Source of the DNA: JAIBJN01 sp035762005
Lineage (GTDB): Bacteria; Actinomycetota; Thermoleophilia; Gaiellales; Gaiellaceae
NCBI GenBank assembly: GCA_035762005.1
Contig: DASTQA010000087.1
Span: 20,754-84,753 of the forward strand
Direction: 5' to 3'
Length of the DNA stretch: 64,000 bases
Part shown: positions 1-8,284 of the stretch, piece by piece
Layout of the letters: every line of letters starts with the position of its first letter
Position numbering within the stretch: the stretch's first letter is position 1
Position numbers and translations under genes: made by a program
The notes under the pieces: generated by a model
The model's input: only the letters and a program-made list of their open reading frames with translations
The model's database searches: none
What the model was told of the DNA's origin: nothing

Positions 1-270
1 TCGCTGCTCGCCCTCCTCCGCCTCGATTTCCTCCAGGAGCTCCTCGCCCGACAGGACGCTGTCGGCGAAGTGGTCGTGCATCCACGCGAGGTGCTCCCAG
101 CGGCTGTCGACGATCCGCAGCGTGTCCCACGCCGGGATGTCCTGCTGGGGCGTGTGCTCGCGCATGAGCGCCGGGTCGACCTCGTAGACGTGCTCGAAGC
201 GCATGACGACGGTGTCGTTGACGCGCCGGGCCTCCGGCGGCCGTTGGGCCGCGAGCCTGAAGCCGATCAT
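1..270 (-). CDS. Hypothetical protein, N-terminal 90 codons (runs off the left edge)
   Basis: An open frame on the minus strand begins with ATG at 270 and stays open to base 1, so only the N-terminus is present. The start overlaps the stop of the upstream FAD oxidase gene as ATGA, which points to translational coupling as third gene of the Fe-S protein/FAD oxidase operon. The visible part starts MIGFRLAAQR, is rich in acidic residues and His/Trp, and ends in a Glu-rich stretch. No signal peptide or membrane segment is seen. I do not recognise the family. The coupling suggests a job related to the oxidoreductase, but nothing in the sequence proves it. Confidence 0.6.
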   Translation of the reverse strand, partial: MIGFRLAAQRPPEARRVNDTVVMRFEHVYEVDPALMREHTPQQDIPAWDTLRIVDSRWEHLAWMHDHFADSVLSGEELLEEIEAEEGEQR

Positions 271-1781
271 GCGCCCACCTCCTCTCCGTAGGCCTCGTCG
301 AGGAGGTACTTGCCCGGGTTCATGATGTTGTTCGGGTCGAGCGCGCGTTTGATCGTCTTCATCACCTCGAAGCCGCCCCCGAGCTCCTCGGGCACGAGGT
401 CGACCTCGCCCTCGCGGCAGGAGCCGTGGCAGGCGGAGATGGAGCCGCCGTGCTCGAGCGCGATCCGGGCGATCTCACGCTTCGCGTCCACCCACGCGGA
501 CCAGCTCTCGTCGTCCCACTTCATCTCCCAGATGCCGATGTCGATCTCGGTGAGGTAGTCGCCCCACGGCTTGTAGGCCCCGTTCGTGTACGCGAACATG
601 CCCCAGTCGTCGAACATGTCGAAGCGCTCGCGCAGGCCGGCGGCGACCGCGTGCCACTTCTCCCTGACGGCGGGGAGCTGCGAGTAGAGGATCGACGCGT
701 CCTCGCAGTGCCAGCTCATGAGCGCGACCTGGCCGTCGCGGGTGCGCCCGTGCTGCGGCGTGGCGTAGCGGTCGTGGCGCGAGGCCCAGTCGCCCTGGGA
801 GATCTCGTCGCCGAGGTACGTGCCCCCGGAGGCCTTGCCGATCCGGAGCATGCGCTTCGCCGAGGCCCTCACCTCGTCGGCGTTTCCGTACATGGCCACG
901 GCGACGACGCCCTTCACCCAGTCGGGCTGCGGGATGTAGGCCTCGTCGTCCCGGCGGAGGTAGGCGATCTTCCACTCGTCGAAGAGGACGACCCCGGCGA
1001 GGGTGGCCGCGCCGGAGCGCGCGAACTCGCCGGTCGCCCTCCAGGCATCGAGGTACGACGGGTAGGCGTAGAAGGCCGAGAACTCGGCCTCGGGGCGCTT
1101 GACGAGCTCGAGCGTCGCCTCGGTGACGATGCCGAGCGTCCCCTGGTGGCCCATGAAGAGGTGCTTCAGCTGGTAGCCGCTCGACGACTTGCGCACCTTC
1201 TTGCCGCCGCCGTCGCCGACGCGGATCCGCTCGCCGGTCGGGAGCACGATCTCGAAGCTGATCACGAGGTCGCGCGTGTGGCCGTAGCGGCCGCCGATGA
1301 GCGACCACCCGCTCGTCCCGATGCGTCCGCCGACGAGCGAGCAGGGGTACGACGCGGGGTTGTCGGGATAGATGAACCCGAGCGGCTTGAGCTCCTCGGA
1401 GAGCTTCAGCATGTTGATGCCCGGCTGGACGGTGACCGTCCTGTCCTCGCCGTCGACCTCGAGGATCCGGTCCATGAGCTTGACGTCGACGACGATCCCG
1501 TGCCGGAGCGGCACCGCGCCGTCCGTGAGCCCCGTCGCCCCCGCGCGCGGCACGACCGGGACACGGTGGCGGTTCGCGAGCTTCACGACCTCGGAGACCT
1601 GCTCCGCCGCCGTCGGCAGGACGACCGCCTGGGGGATGTAGTCCTCCCAGCGGTGCTTCGGGAAGGGCGCCGGGACGCGCGCGCGGTTGAAGAGCGCCGA
1701 GCGGCCGGTGAAGACGTGCTCCTCGCCGCAGACGGCGACGAGCTCGTCGATCAGGGTGTCGGGAAGCGCTGCGACCGCCAT
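267..1781 (-). CDS. FAD-linked oxidase, GlcD-like (glycolate/D-lactate oxidase family)
   Basis: A 504-residue flavoprotein of the vanillyl-alcohol-oxidase/GlcD fold. The FAD-binding half has the usual VVPRAGATGLTDGAV loop near residues 77-91 and GHQGTLGIVTEATLEL near 211-226. The C-terminus carries the family ending LDPNNIMNPGK. It would oxidise a 2-hydroxy acid or similar substrate and pass electrons to the Fe-S protein encoded one base upstream, as GlcD does with GlcF; this division of labour is family knowledge. The substrate is unknown. The following amidotransferase, GcvT-like and sarcosine-oxidase-like genes suggest a carbon-nitrogen or C1 compound, which is inference. Confidence 0.85.
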   Translation of the reverse strand: MAVAALPDTLIDELVAVCGEEHVFTGRSALFNRARVPAPFPKHRWEDYIPQAVVLPTAAEQVSEVVKLANRHRVPVVPRAGATGLTDGAVPLRHGIVVDVKLMDRILEVDGEDRTVTVQPGINMLKLSEELKPLGFIYPDNPASYPCSLVGGRIGTSGWSLIGGRYGHTRDLVISFEIVLPTGERIRVGDGGGKKVRKSSSGYQLKHLFMGHQGTLGIVTEATLELVKRPEAEFSAFYAYPSYLDAWRATGEFARSGAATLAGVVLFDEWKIAYLRRDDEAYIPQPDWVKGVVAVAMYGNADEVRASAKRMLRIGKASGGTYLGDEISQGDWASRHDRYATPQHGRTRDGQVALMSWHCEDASILYSQLPAVREKWHAVAAGLRERFDMFDDWGMFAYTNGAYKPWGDYLTEIDIGIWEMKWDDESWSAWVDAKREIARIALEHGGSISACHGSCREGEVDLVPEELGGGFEVMKTIKRALDPNNIMNPGKYLLDEAYGEEVGA

Positions 1782-1782
1782 C

Positions 1783-3012
1783 TCACACCTCGAAGCCGGC
1801 CGCTTCGGCCACGAGCTCGAAGATGTCGAAGACCTCGATCCCCTGCGCCTTCCCCTGCTCCGTCAGGGGTCGCTCCGACCAGGGGCAGGCGGAGACGATC
1901 GTGTCGACGCCGTCGAGCGTCGCCGCCTTCGCCACCCGGCGGCGGCTGATCTCCGCCGTCAGCTCGGGCTTCTCGGTCGCGAGGTTCGAGCCGGCGCCGG
2001 AGCAGTACGACCACTGGGTGACGTGGTCGACGTCGACGAGCGTCAGCCCCGGGATCGCCCGCAGGATCTCGCGCGGGGACTTCCAGACGCCGAGGCGCTT
2101 GTTCAGGCGGCACGGGTCGTGGTACGTGACCGTGAGGTCCACGGGCGTCGTGAGCTCGAGCTTCCCGTCCCGGATGAGCTCGGCGACGAGGTCGACGCCG
2201 AGGACGATCTCGAACTCGTCGAAGCCCTCGTCCAGCGGCGGGTAGTGCTCGATCATCGTGATGTAGTCGTGCGGGTCGAGGCAGATGACCCGCTTCGTGC
2301 CCGTCTTGCGCCAGTCGAGCATGTTGTGCTCGGCCATCTTGCGGCCGATGTCGGCGTACCCCGTCTCCCACATCGGCCCGCCGCAGCACCACTGCTGGCC
2401 CATGAGGCCGAACTCGACGCCGGCCGCTCGCAGGACGAGCGCGACCGCGCGGGGGACCGACGGCCGGTAGAACGCCGCCTCGCAGTCCGCGAAGAGGACC
2501 GTCTCGCCGCCCGTCGGGATGTCGAGGCCGACCGCCCAGGCGCGCACCTTGTCGGCGGACGTCTCGGTGCGCCAGCCGAGGACGGGCTCGTTGCCCCAGC
2601 GGTCCGTGAGCTCGGCCCAGCGCTTCCAGTTCTCCTGGTGGACCCCTTCCTCGACCGCGAGCGTCCGCATCGCCCTGACGACGTCGATCGTGCGCTGGCG
2701 GAAGCGGTAGAAGTCGCCGGTGAAGAGGGTGTTCGGGCAGCGGAGCTCGCAGGCCCCGCACATCGTGCAGTGGACGTAGTCCTCGGCGACGTCCTCGATC
2801 GTCAGGTGGCCCTCGTCCATCGCGACGACGTTCGCGTGGAACGCGGTCGGCGTGTGCCGCTCGTCCCGCGTGACCTGCATCACCGGGCAGACCTCGCGAC
2901 AGAACTTGTGGCCCGAGCTGAAGCAGTTGTAGGCCGCGTTCCGCCACTCCTCCACGAGCCCGGCGGCGCGCCCGTCGGCCTGTCCGGAGCCGCTTGCCTT
3001 CTCGGTCGCCAT
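1783..3012 (-). CDS. (Fe-S)-binding CCG-domain oxidoreductase subunit, GlcF/HdrB-like
   Basis: A 409-residue protein with an N-terminal cysteine cluster (CREVCP near residues 38-43 and CTMCGACELRCP near 82-93) that should bind 4Fe-4S centres. The C-terminal part has CCG-type motifs (QQWCCGGPM near 205, then YCSGAG). This is the architecture of GlcF and other electron-transfer partners of FAD-linked oxidases. The start codon is preceded by GGAGG on the minus strand. The next gene, the FAD oxidase, begins one base after the stop, so the two form an operon and very likely one complex. The second CCG motif lacks its doubled cysteine (CSG), a common variation. Confidence 0.85.
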   Translation of the reverse strand: MATEKASGSGQADGRAAGLVEEWRNAAYNCFSSGHKFCREVCPVMQVTRDERHTPTAFHANVVAMDEGHLTIEDVAEDYVHCTMCGACELRCPNTLFTGDFYRFRQRTIDVVRAMRTLAVEEGVHQENWKRWAELTDRWGNEPVLGWRTETSADKVRAWAVGLDIPTGGETVLFADCEAAFYRPSVPRAVALVLRAAGVEFGLMGQQWCCGGPMWETGYADIGRKMAEHNMLDWRKTGTKRVICLDPHDYITMIEHYPPLDEGFDEFEIVLGVDLVAELIRDGKLELTTPVDLTVTYHDPCRLNKRLGVWKSPREILRAIPGLTLVDVDHVTQWSYCSGAGSNLATEKPELTAEISRRRVAKAATLDGVDTIVSACPWSERPLTEQGKAQGIEVFDIFELVAEAAGFEV

Positions 3013-3072
3013 TCGCCTCCTCTCTCCGGGTGGCGCCCGACTCTAGGCCGACTCCGGTAGAAATGTCCAGCG

Positions 3073-3846
3073 GTGACCTCCTCCTCCAAGCCCGTGGTCG
3101 GCCTCTCCGTCGGGCTCCACGATTTCGGCGACTACGCCGGCGTCGGCTTCCAGCGCCCGGTCGCCCTCGCGGGCGGCGTGCCGCTCGTCCTCCCGCGCAT
3201 GGACGGTGACTTCCTCGACGACGCGCTCGCGGCCTGCGACGCCGTCCTCGTCGGCGGCGGCCGCGACATCGACCCCGCGCGCTACGGCCAGGAGCCGACC
3301 GAGCACCTCGCCCCGACGGAGCCCCTCCGCGACGCCTTCGAGCTCGAGCTCGTCGAGCGCACGCTCGACCGCGGCCTGCCGCTGCTCGGGATGTGCCGCG
3401 GGATCCAGATCCTCAACGTCGCGCTCGGCGGCACGCTCGTCCAGGACGTCTCCCTCAAGCCGGAGTGGGCCGACCACCCGAGCGACCGCGGCTGGAAGGC
3501 GTGGAAGGAGGTCGAGCGCGCGTCGCTCGCCGGGGAGGACGAGGTGCCGCCGCACCCGCGCCACCCGATCGCGATCGAGCCGGGGAGCCGGCTCCACGCC
3601 GCGCTCGGCGCCGAGGAGGCCGAGGTGGACAGCTTCCACCACCAGGCCGTCGACGAGGTCGCGCCGGGCCTGACCGTCGTCGCCCGCGCGCCCGACGGGG
3701 TCGTCGAGGCCGTCGAGGTGGACGGCGAGCCCTACGTCCTCGCCGTGCAGTGGGAGCTGCAGGAGGAGTGGCGGGTCGACCGCCGCTTCCTCGAGCCGTT
3801 CGCGCAGCTCGTGGCGGCGGCCGCCCGGCGCCGCCGGCGCGCCTAG
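3073..3846 (+). CDS. Class-I glutamine-amidotransferase-like hydrolase (peptidase C26, PuuD-like)
   Basis: A 257-residue protein of the gamma-glutamyl-gamma-aminobutyrate hydrolase family (peptidase C26). The nucleophile elbow is clear (LLGMCRGIQILN near residue 112), and the SFHHQAVDE motif lies near 188. Family members cleave gamma-glutamyl amide bonds. The usual C-terminal VQWHPE motif, which supplies the catalytic His-Glu pair, reads VQWELQEE here, so the canonical His is missing. The gene starts with GTG, is divergent from the Fe-S operon by 60 bases, and converges with the GcvT-like gene (4-base overlap of the ends). In a locus that can make gamma-glutamylmethylamide, a gamma-glutamyl hydrolase would fit, but that substrate is inferred. 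Confidence 0.8.
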   Translation: MTSSSKPVVGLSVGLHDFGDYAGVGFQRPVALAGGVPLVLPRMDGDFLDDALAACDAVLVGGGRDIDPARYGQEPTEHLAPTEPLRDAFELELVERTLDRGLPLLGMCRGIQILNVALGGTLVQDVSLKPEWADHPSDRGWKAWKEVERASLAGEDEVPPHPRHPIAIEPGSRLHAALGAEEAEVDSFHHQAVDEVAPGLTVVARAPDGVVEAVEVDGEPYVLAVQWELQEEWRVDRRFLEPFAQLVAAAARRRRRA

Positions 3847-4952
3847 CTGCGCGGGCGGCGCTTCTCCGGGTCGTAGATGGGGAAGTCCTCGACCGTCGCC
3901 GGCGCGGTCCCGCCTCCGGCGAGGGCGACCTCGACGGTCTCGCCCTTGTCCGCGAAGCGGGTCTCGAGGACGGCCATGCCGATGACCCGCCCGAGCGTCG
4001 GGCTCTCGCACGGGCTCGTGAGCGTGCCGGCCGGCTCCCCGTCCCTCGTCACCGCAGCGCCGTACTCGGGCACCTCGTCCCCGGCGACGGCGAGCGACAC
4101 GAGCCGGCGCGGCGGGCTCTTCGCCGTCTCCGCGAGCGCCGAGCGGCCGTGGAAGTCGCCCGTGTCGAGCCGGATGACCTTGTCGAGCGACATGTCGAAG
4201 GGGTTCGTCTCGTGCTGGAAGTAGTCGTACCCGATGAAGATGAGGCCCGACTCGATCCTCAGCGTCTCGACCGCGGCGAGCCCGTAGGGGGTCGCGCCGG
4301 CGCCGGTGAGCGCCTCCCAGAGCTCCTCGGCGTGGTCGGGGTCGCAGAAGATCTCGTAGCCGAGCTCGCCCGAGTACCCGGTGCGCGAGACCCAGCACGG
4401 GACCCGGCCGACGTGCACCCGGTGGGGGAAGAAGCGGAAGTACCCGAGCTTCTCGACCTCCTCGTCCACGAGGCCGGCGAGGAGCTCGCGCGCCTGCGGG
4501 CCCTGGAGCTGGAGGTGGGGCAGCTCCTCCGTGATCGGCCGGATCTCGACGTCCATGCCGGCGACGACGTCCTTCATGTGGTCGAGGTCCGAGTCGAGCG
4601 CCGTGATCGCCCAGCAGCTCGCGTCCGTGAACTTGAAGACCGTCCCGTCTCCGACCATCTTCCCCTCCGCGTCGCAGAAGGGCGCGTAGCGGACCTGGCC
4701 GATCTCGAGGCCGAGCATGTCGTTCGTGAAGATGCGGTCCGCGGCCGCGAGCGCGTCCGGGCCCGTGAAGTCCCACTTGCGCAGGGGGGACTCGTCCCAG
4801 ACGCCCACGTGCTGCCGCACGGCGTTGTGCTCGGCGACCGCGTCGCCGAAGTGGCTGGGCCAGTACCAGCCCTCCCAGTCCATGAACTCGGCGCCGAGCT
4901 TGCGCTGGACGCCGTCGAACGCCGTGCGGATGATGCTCGTCTCGCTGCTCAC
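3843..4952 (-). CDS. GcvT-family folate-dependent aminomethyltransferase
   Basis: A 369-residue member of the glycine-cleavage T-protein family, whose members move one-carbon units from substrates to tetrahydrofolate. The N-terminal folate-binding region has MDWEGWYWPSHFGD near residue 24 (compare FAGWxMP in GcvT). The middle has TGYSGELGYEIF and GLAAVETLRIESG, both typical of the family. It is not obviously the true GcvT, because no gcvH or gcvP is nearby. A demethylase of the DmdA/dimethylglycine-oxidase type is possible. The GTG start overlaps the IclR stop as GTGA, so it is translated with that regulator. The flavoprotein at 5788 is divergent from this pair and may be its oxidase partner. 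Confidence 0.85.
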   Translation of the reverse strand: MSSETSIIRTAFDGVQRKLGAEFMDWEGWYWPSHFGDAVAEHNAVRQHVGVWDESPLRKWDFTGPDALAAADRIFTNDMLGLEIGQVRYAPFCDAEGKMVGDGTVFKFTDASCWAITALDSDLDHMKDVVAGMDVEIRPITEELPHLQLQGPQARELLAGLVDEEVEKLGYFRFFPHRVHVGRVPCWVSRTGYSGELGYEIFCDPDHAEELWEALTGAGATPYGLAAVETLRIESGLIFIGYDYFQHETNPFDMSLDKVIRLDTGDFHGRSALAETAKSPPRRLVSLAVAGDEVPEYGAAVTRDGEPAGTLTSPCESPTLGRVIGMAVLETRFADKGETVEVALAGGGTAPATVEDFPIYDPEKRRPRS

Positions 4953-5734
4953 GATCCCTCCTCGTCCGGTCGGCGCCAGCCTAAAGCGTTCGAGACGGCC
5001 GCTGCACGGGCGAGGAGCGGCTCCACGGCACGCGCCATCGCCGCCTCGCCGAAGCGCGGCGCCGGCCCCTGCAGCCCGAGGATCGCCGTCAGCTCGCCGC
5101 GGCTGCCCCACACCGGCGCCGCGAGCGCGTTCAGCTCCTCCTCGCGCTCGCCGAGCGCGCGGGCCCACCCCTGGGCGCGGACGCGCTCGACCTCGGCCGC
5201 GAGCGTCTCGCGGGCGACGATCGTCCGTCCCGTGAACCGCTCGAGCCGCCCGGAGGGGAGCGCGACGCCGCCGAACGCGAGCGCCACCTTCCCCGTCGCG
5301 GTCGCGTGGGCGACGCTCGGCCGTCCCAGCCGGGCGACGCTCTGGACGGACGAGCCGCTCTGGACGAAGTCGACGGTGACGGCGTCGGGGTCGCCCGGCG
5401 CCGAGAGCGTCGCCGTCTCCCCGGTCTCGGCGACGAGGGCCGCCAGCTGCGGGCGGGCGATCGCGCGGAGGTCGAGACGCGCGAGGAGCGCGTTCCCGAG
5501 CTCGAGGAGCCGCAGGCCGAGGCGGTAGCGGCCGCTCGCCTCGACGTGCTCGACGAGCCCGGCCGCGACGAGCGTGGCGAGGAGGCGCGAGACCGAGCTC
5601 GGGTGGAGCGCCGTCCTGCGGGCGAGCTCGTTCGTGCCGAGCTCCTCGCCGGCGTCGGCGAGGGCGTCGAGGAGGGCGACGGCCCGCTCGACGGCGGCGA
5701 CGTGGCGGGACGCTGGCTTTCCGGTCGGAGGCAT
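4949..5734 (-). CDS. IclR-family transcriptional regulator
   Basis: A 261-residue regulator with an N-terminal winged helix-turn-helix (TNELARRTALHPSSVSRLLATL, of which residues about 39-58 are the recognition part). An IclR effector-binding domain follows, with the typical SVAHATATGKV segment near 137 and an ending in AAAVSNALG. IclR proteins usually sense small aromatic or carboxylic metabolites. It sits upstream of, and overlaps by four bases, the aminomethyltransferase gene, and is divergent from the flavoprotein gene at 5788. The 53-base intergenic space is therefore the likely control point for both. Confidence 0.88.
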   Translation of the reverse strand: MPPTGKPASRHVAAVERAVALLDALADAGEELGTNELARRTALHPSSVSRLLATLVAAGLVEHVEASGRYRLGLRLLELGNALLARLDLRAIARPQLAALVAETGETATLSAPGDPDAVTVDFVQSGSSVQSVARLGRPSVAHATATGKVALAFGGVALPSGRLERFTGRTIVARETLAAEVERVRAQGWARALGEREEELNALAAPVWGSRGELTAILGLQGPAPRFGEAAMARAVEPLLARAAAVSNALGWRRPDEEGS

Positions 5735-5753
5735 GGTACCGTCAGGAGGACGC

Positions 5754-5775
5754 TCTGGAAATGCCGTTGGCCAGA
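5754..5775. promoter_or_regulatory. Possible IclR operator in the divergent spacer
   Basis: Within the 53-base gap between the IclR gene and the flavoprotein gene there is an inverted repeat TCTGG-N12-CCAGA. IclR-type proteins often bind imperfect palindromes of about this span next to their own gene. The arms are only five bases, so this is a weak call based mainly on location. Confidence 0.3.
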
Positions 5776-5787
5776 AGGCAATAGCAC

Positions 5788-7107
5788 GTGAGTACCGTCC
5801 CCACCTCCTCTCCGTACGTCGTCGTCGGCGCCGGCATCCACGGCCTCTCGACGGCTTACCACCTCGCCCGGCAGCTTCGCACGCGCGGCCTCGGAGCGGG
5901 GAGCGACGTCGTCGTCCTCGACAAGTCCTCGCCCGGGTCCGGCGCGTCCGGGATTGCGTGCGGGGTCGTCCGCAACAACTACTACCAGCCCGCCATGAGC
6001 GAGCTCATGCAGGCCTGCGTCGAGGTCTGGGAGTCCGATCCCGGGGCGTTCCACTACAACCCGGTCGGCTACATCGCGCTCGGAGCGGCGGTGCAGGAGC
6101 CGGACCTCGTGACGACGTACGAGCGGCAGGAGAAGATCGGCTACGACTCACGCCTGATCACCGGCGAGGCCGAGGTGGACGGGTACATGAAGAGGCTCTT
6201 CCCGGACTGGCGCGCGAAGGGCGTGACGGCCTGCCTGCACGAGCTCCGGGGCGGCTTCGCCTTCAACATGGCCTCGGTGATCGGGCTCGTGGAGAAGTGC
6301 GAGTCCGAGGGCGTCGTCGTCCGCTCGGGCGTCGAGGTGACCGGGCTCGAGCTCGGCCCGGACGACGCCGTCCGCGCGGTCGAGACGAACCGCGGCCGCG
6401 TCGAGGTGGGCGAGCAGCTCGTCATCGCCCCGGGGCCCTGGGCGAAGGACTTCTGGGCCATGCTCGACCTGCCGATGACGATCGACGTCCGCACGCCGTC
6501 GGGCGAGGTCGTCCGCGACAGGCCCATGTGGACGTACTGGAACCTCCAGGAGGGCGAGATCGAGGTCGATCCCCTCGACTTCGCCACGGCCGACGGGAGC
6601 GCGCCGCCCGTCATCCACCTGGACACGGACGCCCCCCTCTACACCGACGAGGGCGCGCTCGTCACGGACGAGCTCTGGGGCATCTACTACAAGCGCGACC
6701 GCCACGGAGTGCAGGGCGGGGCCTCGCCGCTCGTCGTCGAGGGCGACGTCGAGCTCGACCCGTACCCCGCCACGACGGACGTCGACCCGTCCTTCCCCGA
6801 CATGTGGTGCGCTGCGCTCTCCCACGCGATGAGCCGTTTCGAAGGCTGCCGCCCGCTCTACAAGCGGGCCCGCTCCGGCGGCGTGGGGGCGTTCACCGCG
6901 GACAACTTCCCCGTTTTCGACTACCTGCGGCCGAACGTCTACGCGATCCTCGACTCGAACCACGGCTACAAGATGATCGGCGTCGGCCGCGAGGTGGCGA
7001 AGGTGCTCCTCGGCGAGCACTCGAGCCTGCTCTACCCGTTCCGCTTCGAGCGCTTCGCGGTCGGCGACCTCCATCCGGTCTCGCACTCGCCCTACCCCTG
7101 GTCGTAG
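5788..7107 (+). CDS. FAD-dependent oxidoreductase, sarcosine/dimethylglycine oxidase-like
   Basis: A 439-residue DAO-superfamily flavoenzyme. The dinucleotide-binding motif VVVGAGIHGLSTAYHLA lies at residues 11-27, and the C-terminal family motif SNHGYKMIGVGREVAK near 391. Relatives oxidise the N-methyl or amine carbon of sarcosine, dimethylglycine or related amino compounds. It begins with GTG. It is divergent from an IclR regulator/GcvT-like gene pair. Dimethylglycine oxidase is a fusion of exactly these two domains, so the two genes may encode a split version of such a demethylase (inference). It is distinct from the second DAO-family gene at 13837. Confidence 0.82.
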   Translation: MSTVPTSSPYVVVGAGIHGLSTAYHLARQLRTRGLGAGSDVVVLDKSSPGSGASGIACGVVRNNYYQPAMSELMQACVEVWESDPGAFHYNPVGYIALGAAVQEPDLVTTYERQEKIGYDSRLITGEAEVDGYMKRLFPDWRAKGVTACLHELRGGFAFNMASVIGLVEKCESEGVVVRSGVEVTGLELGPDDAVRAVETNRGRVEVGEQLVIAPGPWAKDFWAMLDLPMTIDVRTPSGEVVRDRPMWTYWNLQEGEIEVDPLDFATADGSAPPVIHLDTDAPLYTDEGALVTDELWGIYYKRDRHGVQGGASPLVVEGDVELDPYPATTDVDPSFPDMWCAALSHAMSRFEGCRPLYKRARSGGVGAFTADNFPVFDYLRPNVYAILDSNHGYKMIGVGREVAKVLLGEHSSLLYPFRFERFAVGDLHPVSHSPYPWS

Positions 7108-7116
7108 AGCGGCGCC

Positions 7117-7517
7117 CTACCGACCGGGCGGGGCGGCGTCGAGGCCCAGCCGGCGGGCGAGCCACGGCTTCGTCGTCGGCTGCACGACGAGGGTGACGAG
7201 GATCGCCCGAGAGCGCTGACGAGCACCCCGGGCACCGCGAGCAGCCCCAGCCCGACGGCGACGGGCCGGAGGACGCCGAGGGAGAGGCCCAGGCCACCGT
7301 GGAAGAGGATGAAGGAGACGCCGAGGGTCAGGAGCACCTCGACGCCCACCGAGTCGAGCGGCACGTCGAGCACGTCGAGCACGCTCGGGCCGAGCAGGGC
7401 TCCGGCGCCGAGGAGGACGAGCATGCGAGGCACCCGCAGGATCCCGGCAACGAGCTCCGAGAGGAGCCCGGCCGCCAGGAGCAGGGCGAGGGTCTCGATC
7501 GCCTCGCGCGCCGGCAC
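7117..7517 (-). pseudogene. Remnant of a CPA1-type cation:proton antiporter (internal deletion plus frameshift)
   Basis: Reading the minus strand from 7517, about 100 residues look like the N-terminus of an NhaP-type antiporter: hydrophobic helices with the motif GAGALLGPSVLD and FILFHGGLGLSL. After VLVSAL the frame turns to Ser/Arg-rich nonsense. In the next frame the sequence becomes AILVTLVVQPTTKPWLARRL and then stops, which matches the end of the last membrane domain of the same family. Intact members have roughly 400 or more residues, so the middle is gone and the two ends are joined out of frame near 7210. It lies convergent with the flavoprotein gene. Confidence 0.7.
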
Positions 7518-7573
7518 CGAGCGATTCTCGCTCGGACGGCAGACGGTTGCGCCGCGGGACCCGGTAGCGCACG

Positions 7574-7804
7574 ATGCCTTCGGTGCTGCTCGTCTGGCTC
7601 ATCCCCCCGGGCACGATCATCCTGCTCCTCACGCTGGCGATCGCGCTCTACCTGACGTACGTCGAGCTGCGGGAGCTCGAGCCCCCGCCGAGCAAGCGGT
7701 GGTGGGCGTGGTGGTTCAGCCTCGTCTTCTTCACGCACTTCGTCGGCTACCTCGTCCTCCGTGGCTACACCGCCTACCGACGCTCCCAGCAGGCGCGGGC
7801 TTAG
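7574..7804 (+). CDS. Small membrane protein (76 aa), unknown function
   Basis: A short protein starting MPSVLLVWLIPPG with two hydrophobic segments, roughly residues 4-26 and 45-62. A Pro/Lys-rich linker (EPPPSKRWW) separates them and the tail is basic. The second helix is aromatic-rich (WWAWWFSLVFF). I do not recognise a family. Its 3' end overlaps the next small gene by 44 bases, suggesting the two are co-translated. It begins about 60 bases upstream of, and divergent from, the antiporter remnant. Confidence 0.6.
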   Translation: MPSVLLVWLIPPGTIILLLTLAIALYLTYVELRELEPPPSKRWWAWWFSLVFFTHFVGYLVLRGYTAYRRSQQARA

Positions 7805-8108
7805 AGACTCCGGCTGGGGCAAGGCGCTGCTCCTGCTCCTCGTCCTCGGGGTCGCGTTCCTCGTCGCGCGCACGTGCGGGAGCTCCAGGCCGGACGAGGT
7901 CACGCAGGAGGAGGCGATCGAGATCGCGCGCGAGGAGATCGACTACGAGGCCGACCGCGTCCTCGTGCGCGTCGTCCGGCGTGGCATCCCGCCGCGGTCC
8001 TACTGGGCCGTCTCCCTCCAGGACCTGGAAGGGGGCAACATCGAGCAGGTCACTGTCGTCGTCGTGGACGGAACGACGGGGGACGTGACCGAGATTCGCG
8101 AGGAATAG
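7761..8108 (+). CDS. Membrane-anchored PepSY-like small protein (115 aa)
   Basis: The protein has an N-terminal hydrophobic anchor (KALLLLLVLGVAFLVA, about residues 21-36). The outward domain contains TQEEAIEIAREEID followed later by VTVVVVDGTTGDVTEI. The AIEIA helix and the strand ending in DG.TGEV are the hallmarks of PepSY-type domains, which are often found on secreted or envelope proteins as protease-inhibitor-like modules. The GTG start lies inside the preceding gene. The exact start is uncertain because no strong ribosome-binding site is seen. The function is unknown. Confidence 0.6.
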   Translation: MATPPTDAPSRRGLRDSGWGKALLLLLVLGVAFLVARTCGSSRPDEVTQEEAIEIAREEIDYEADRVLVRVVRRGIPPRSYWAVSLQDLEGGNIEQVTVVVVDGTTGDVTEIREE

Positions 8109-8284
8109 CGGCACCTGCAGCTCCCCGGCAGAGCGGAGAGCGTGTGTCCACTCTCTACACCTTTGCCGCCAAATCGTGGCTTGCCGCTACCTGGGAGCCG
8201 TCCGACGGGTTTTCTAGGTTTGTCCGGCTGAAGGTGGAAGCACCGCTGCAAGCGTTTCCGGCGTGCGTACCTAGGAGGGCTTGA

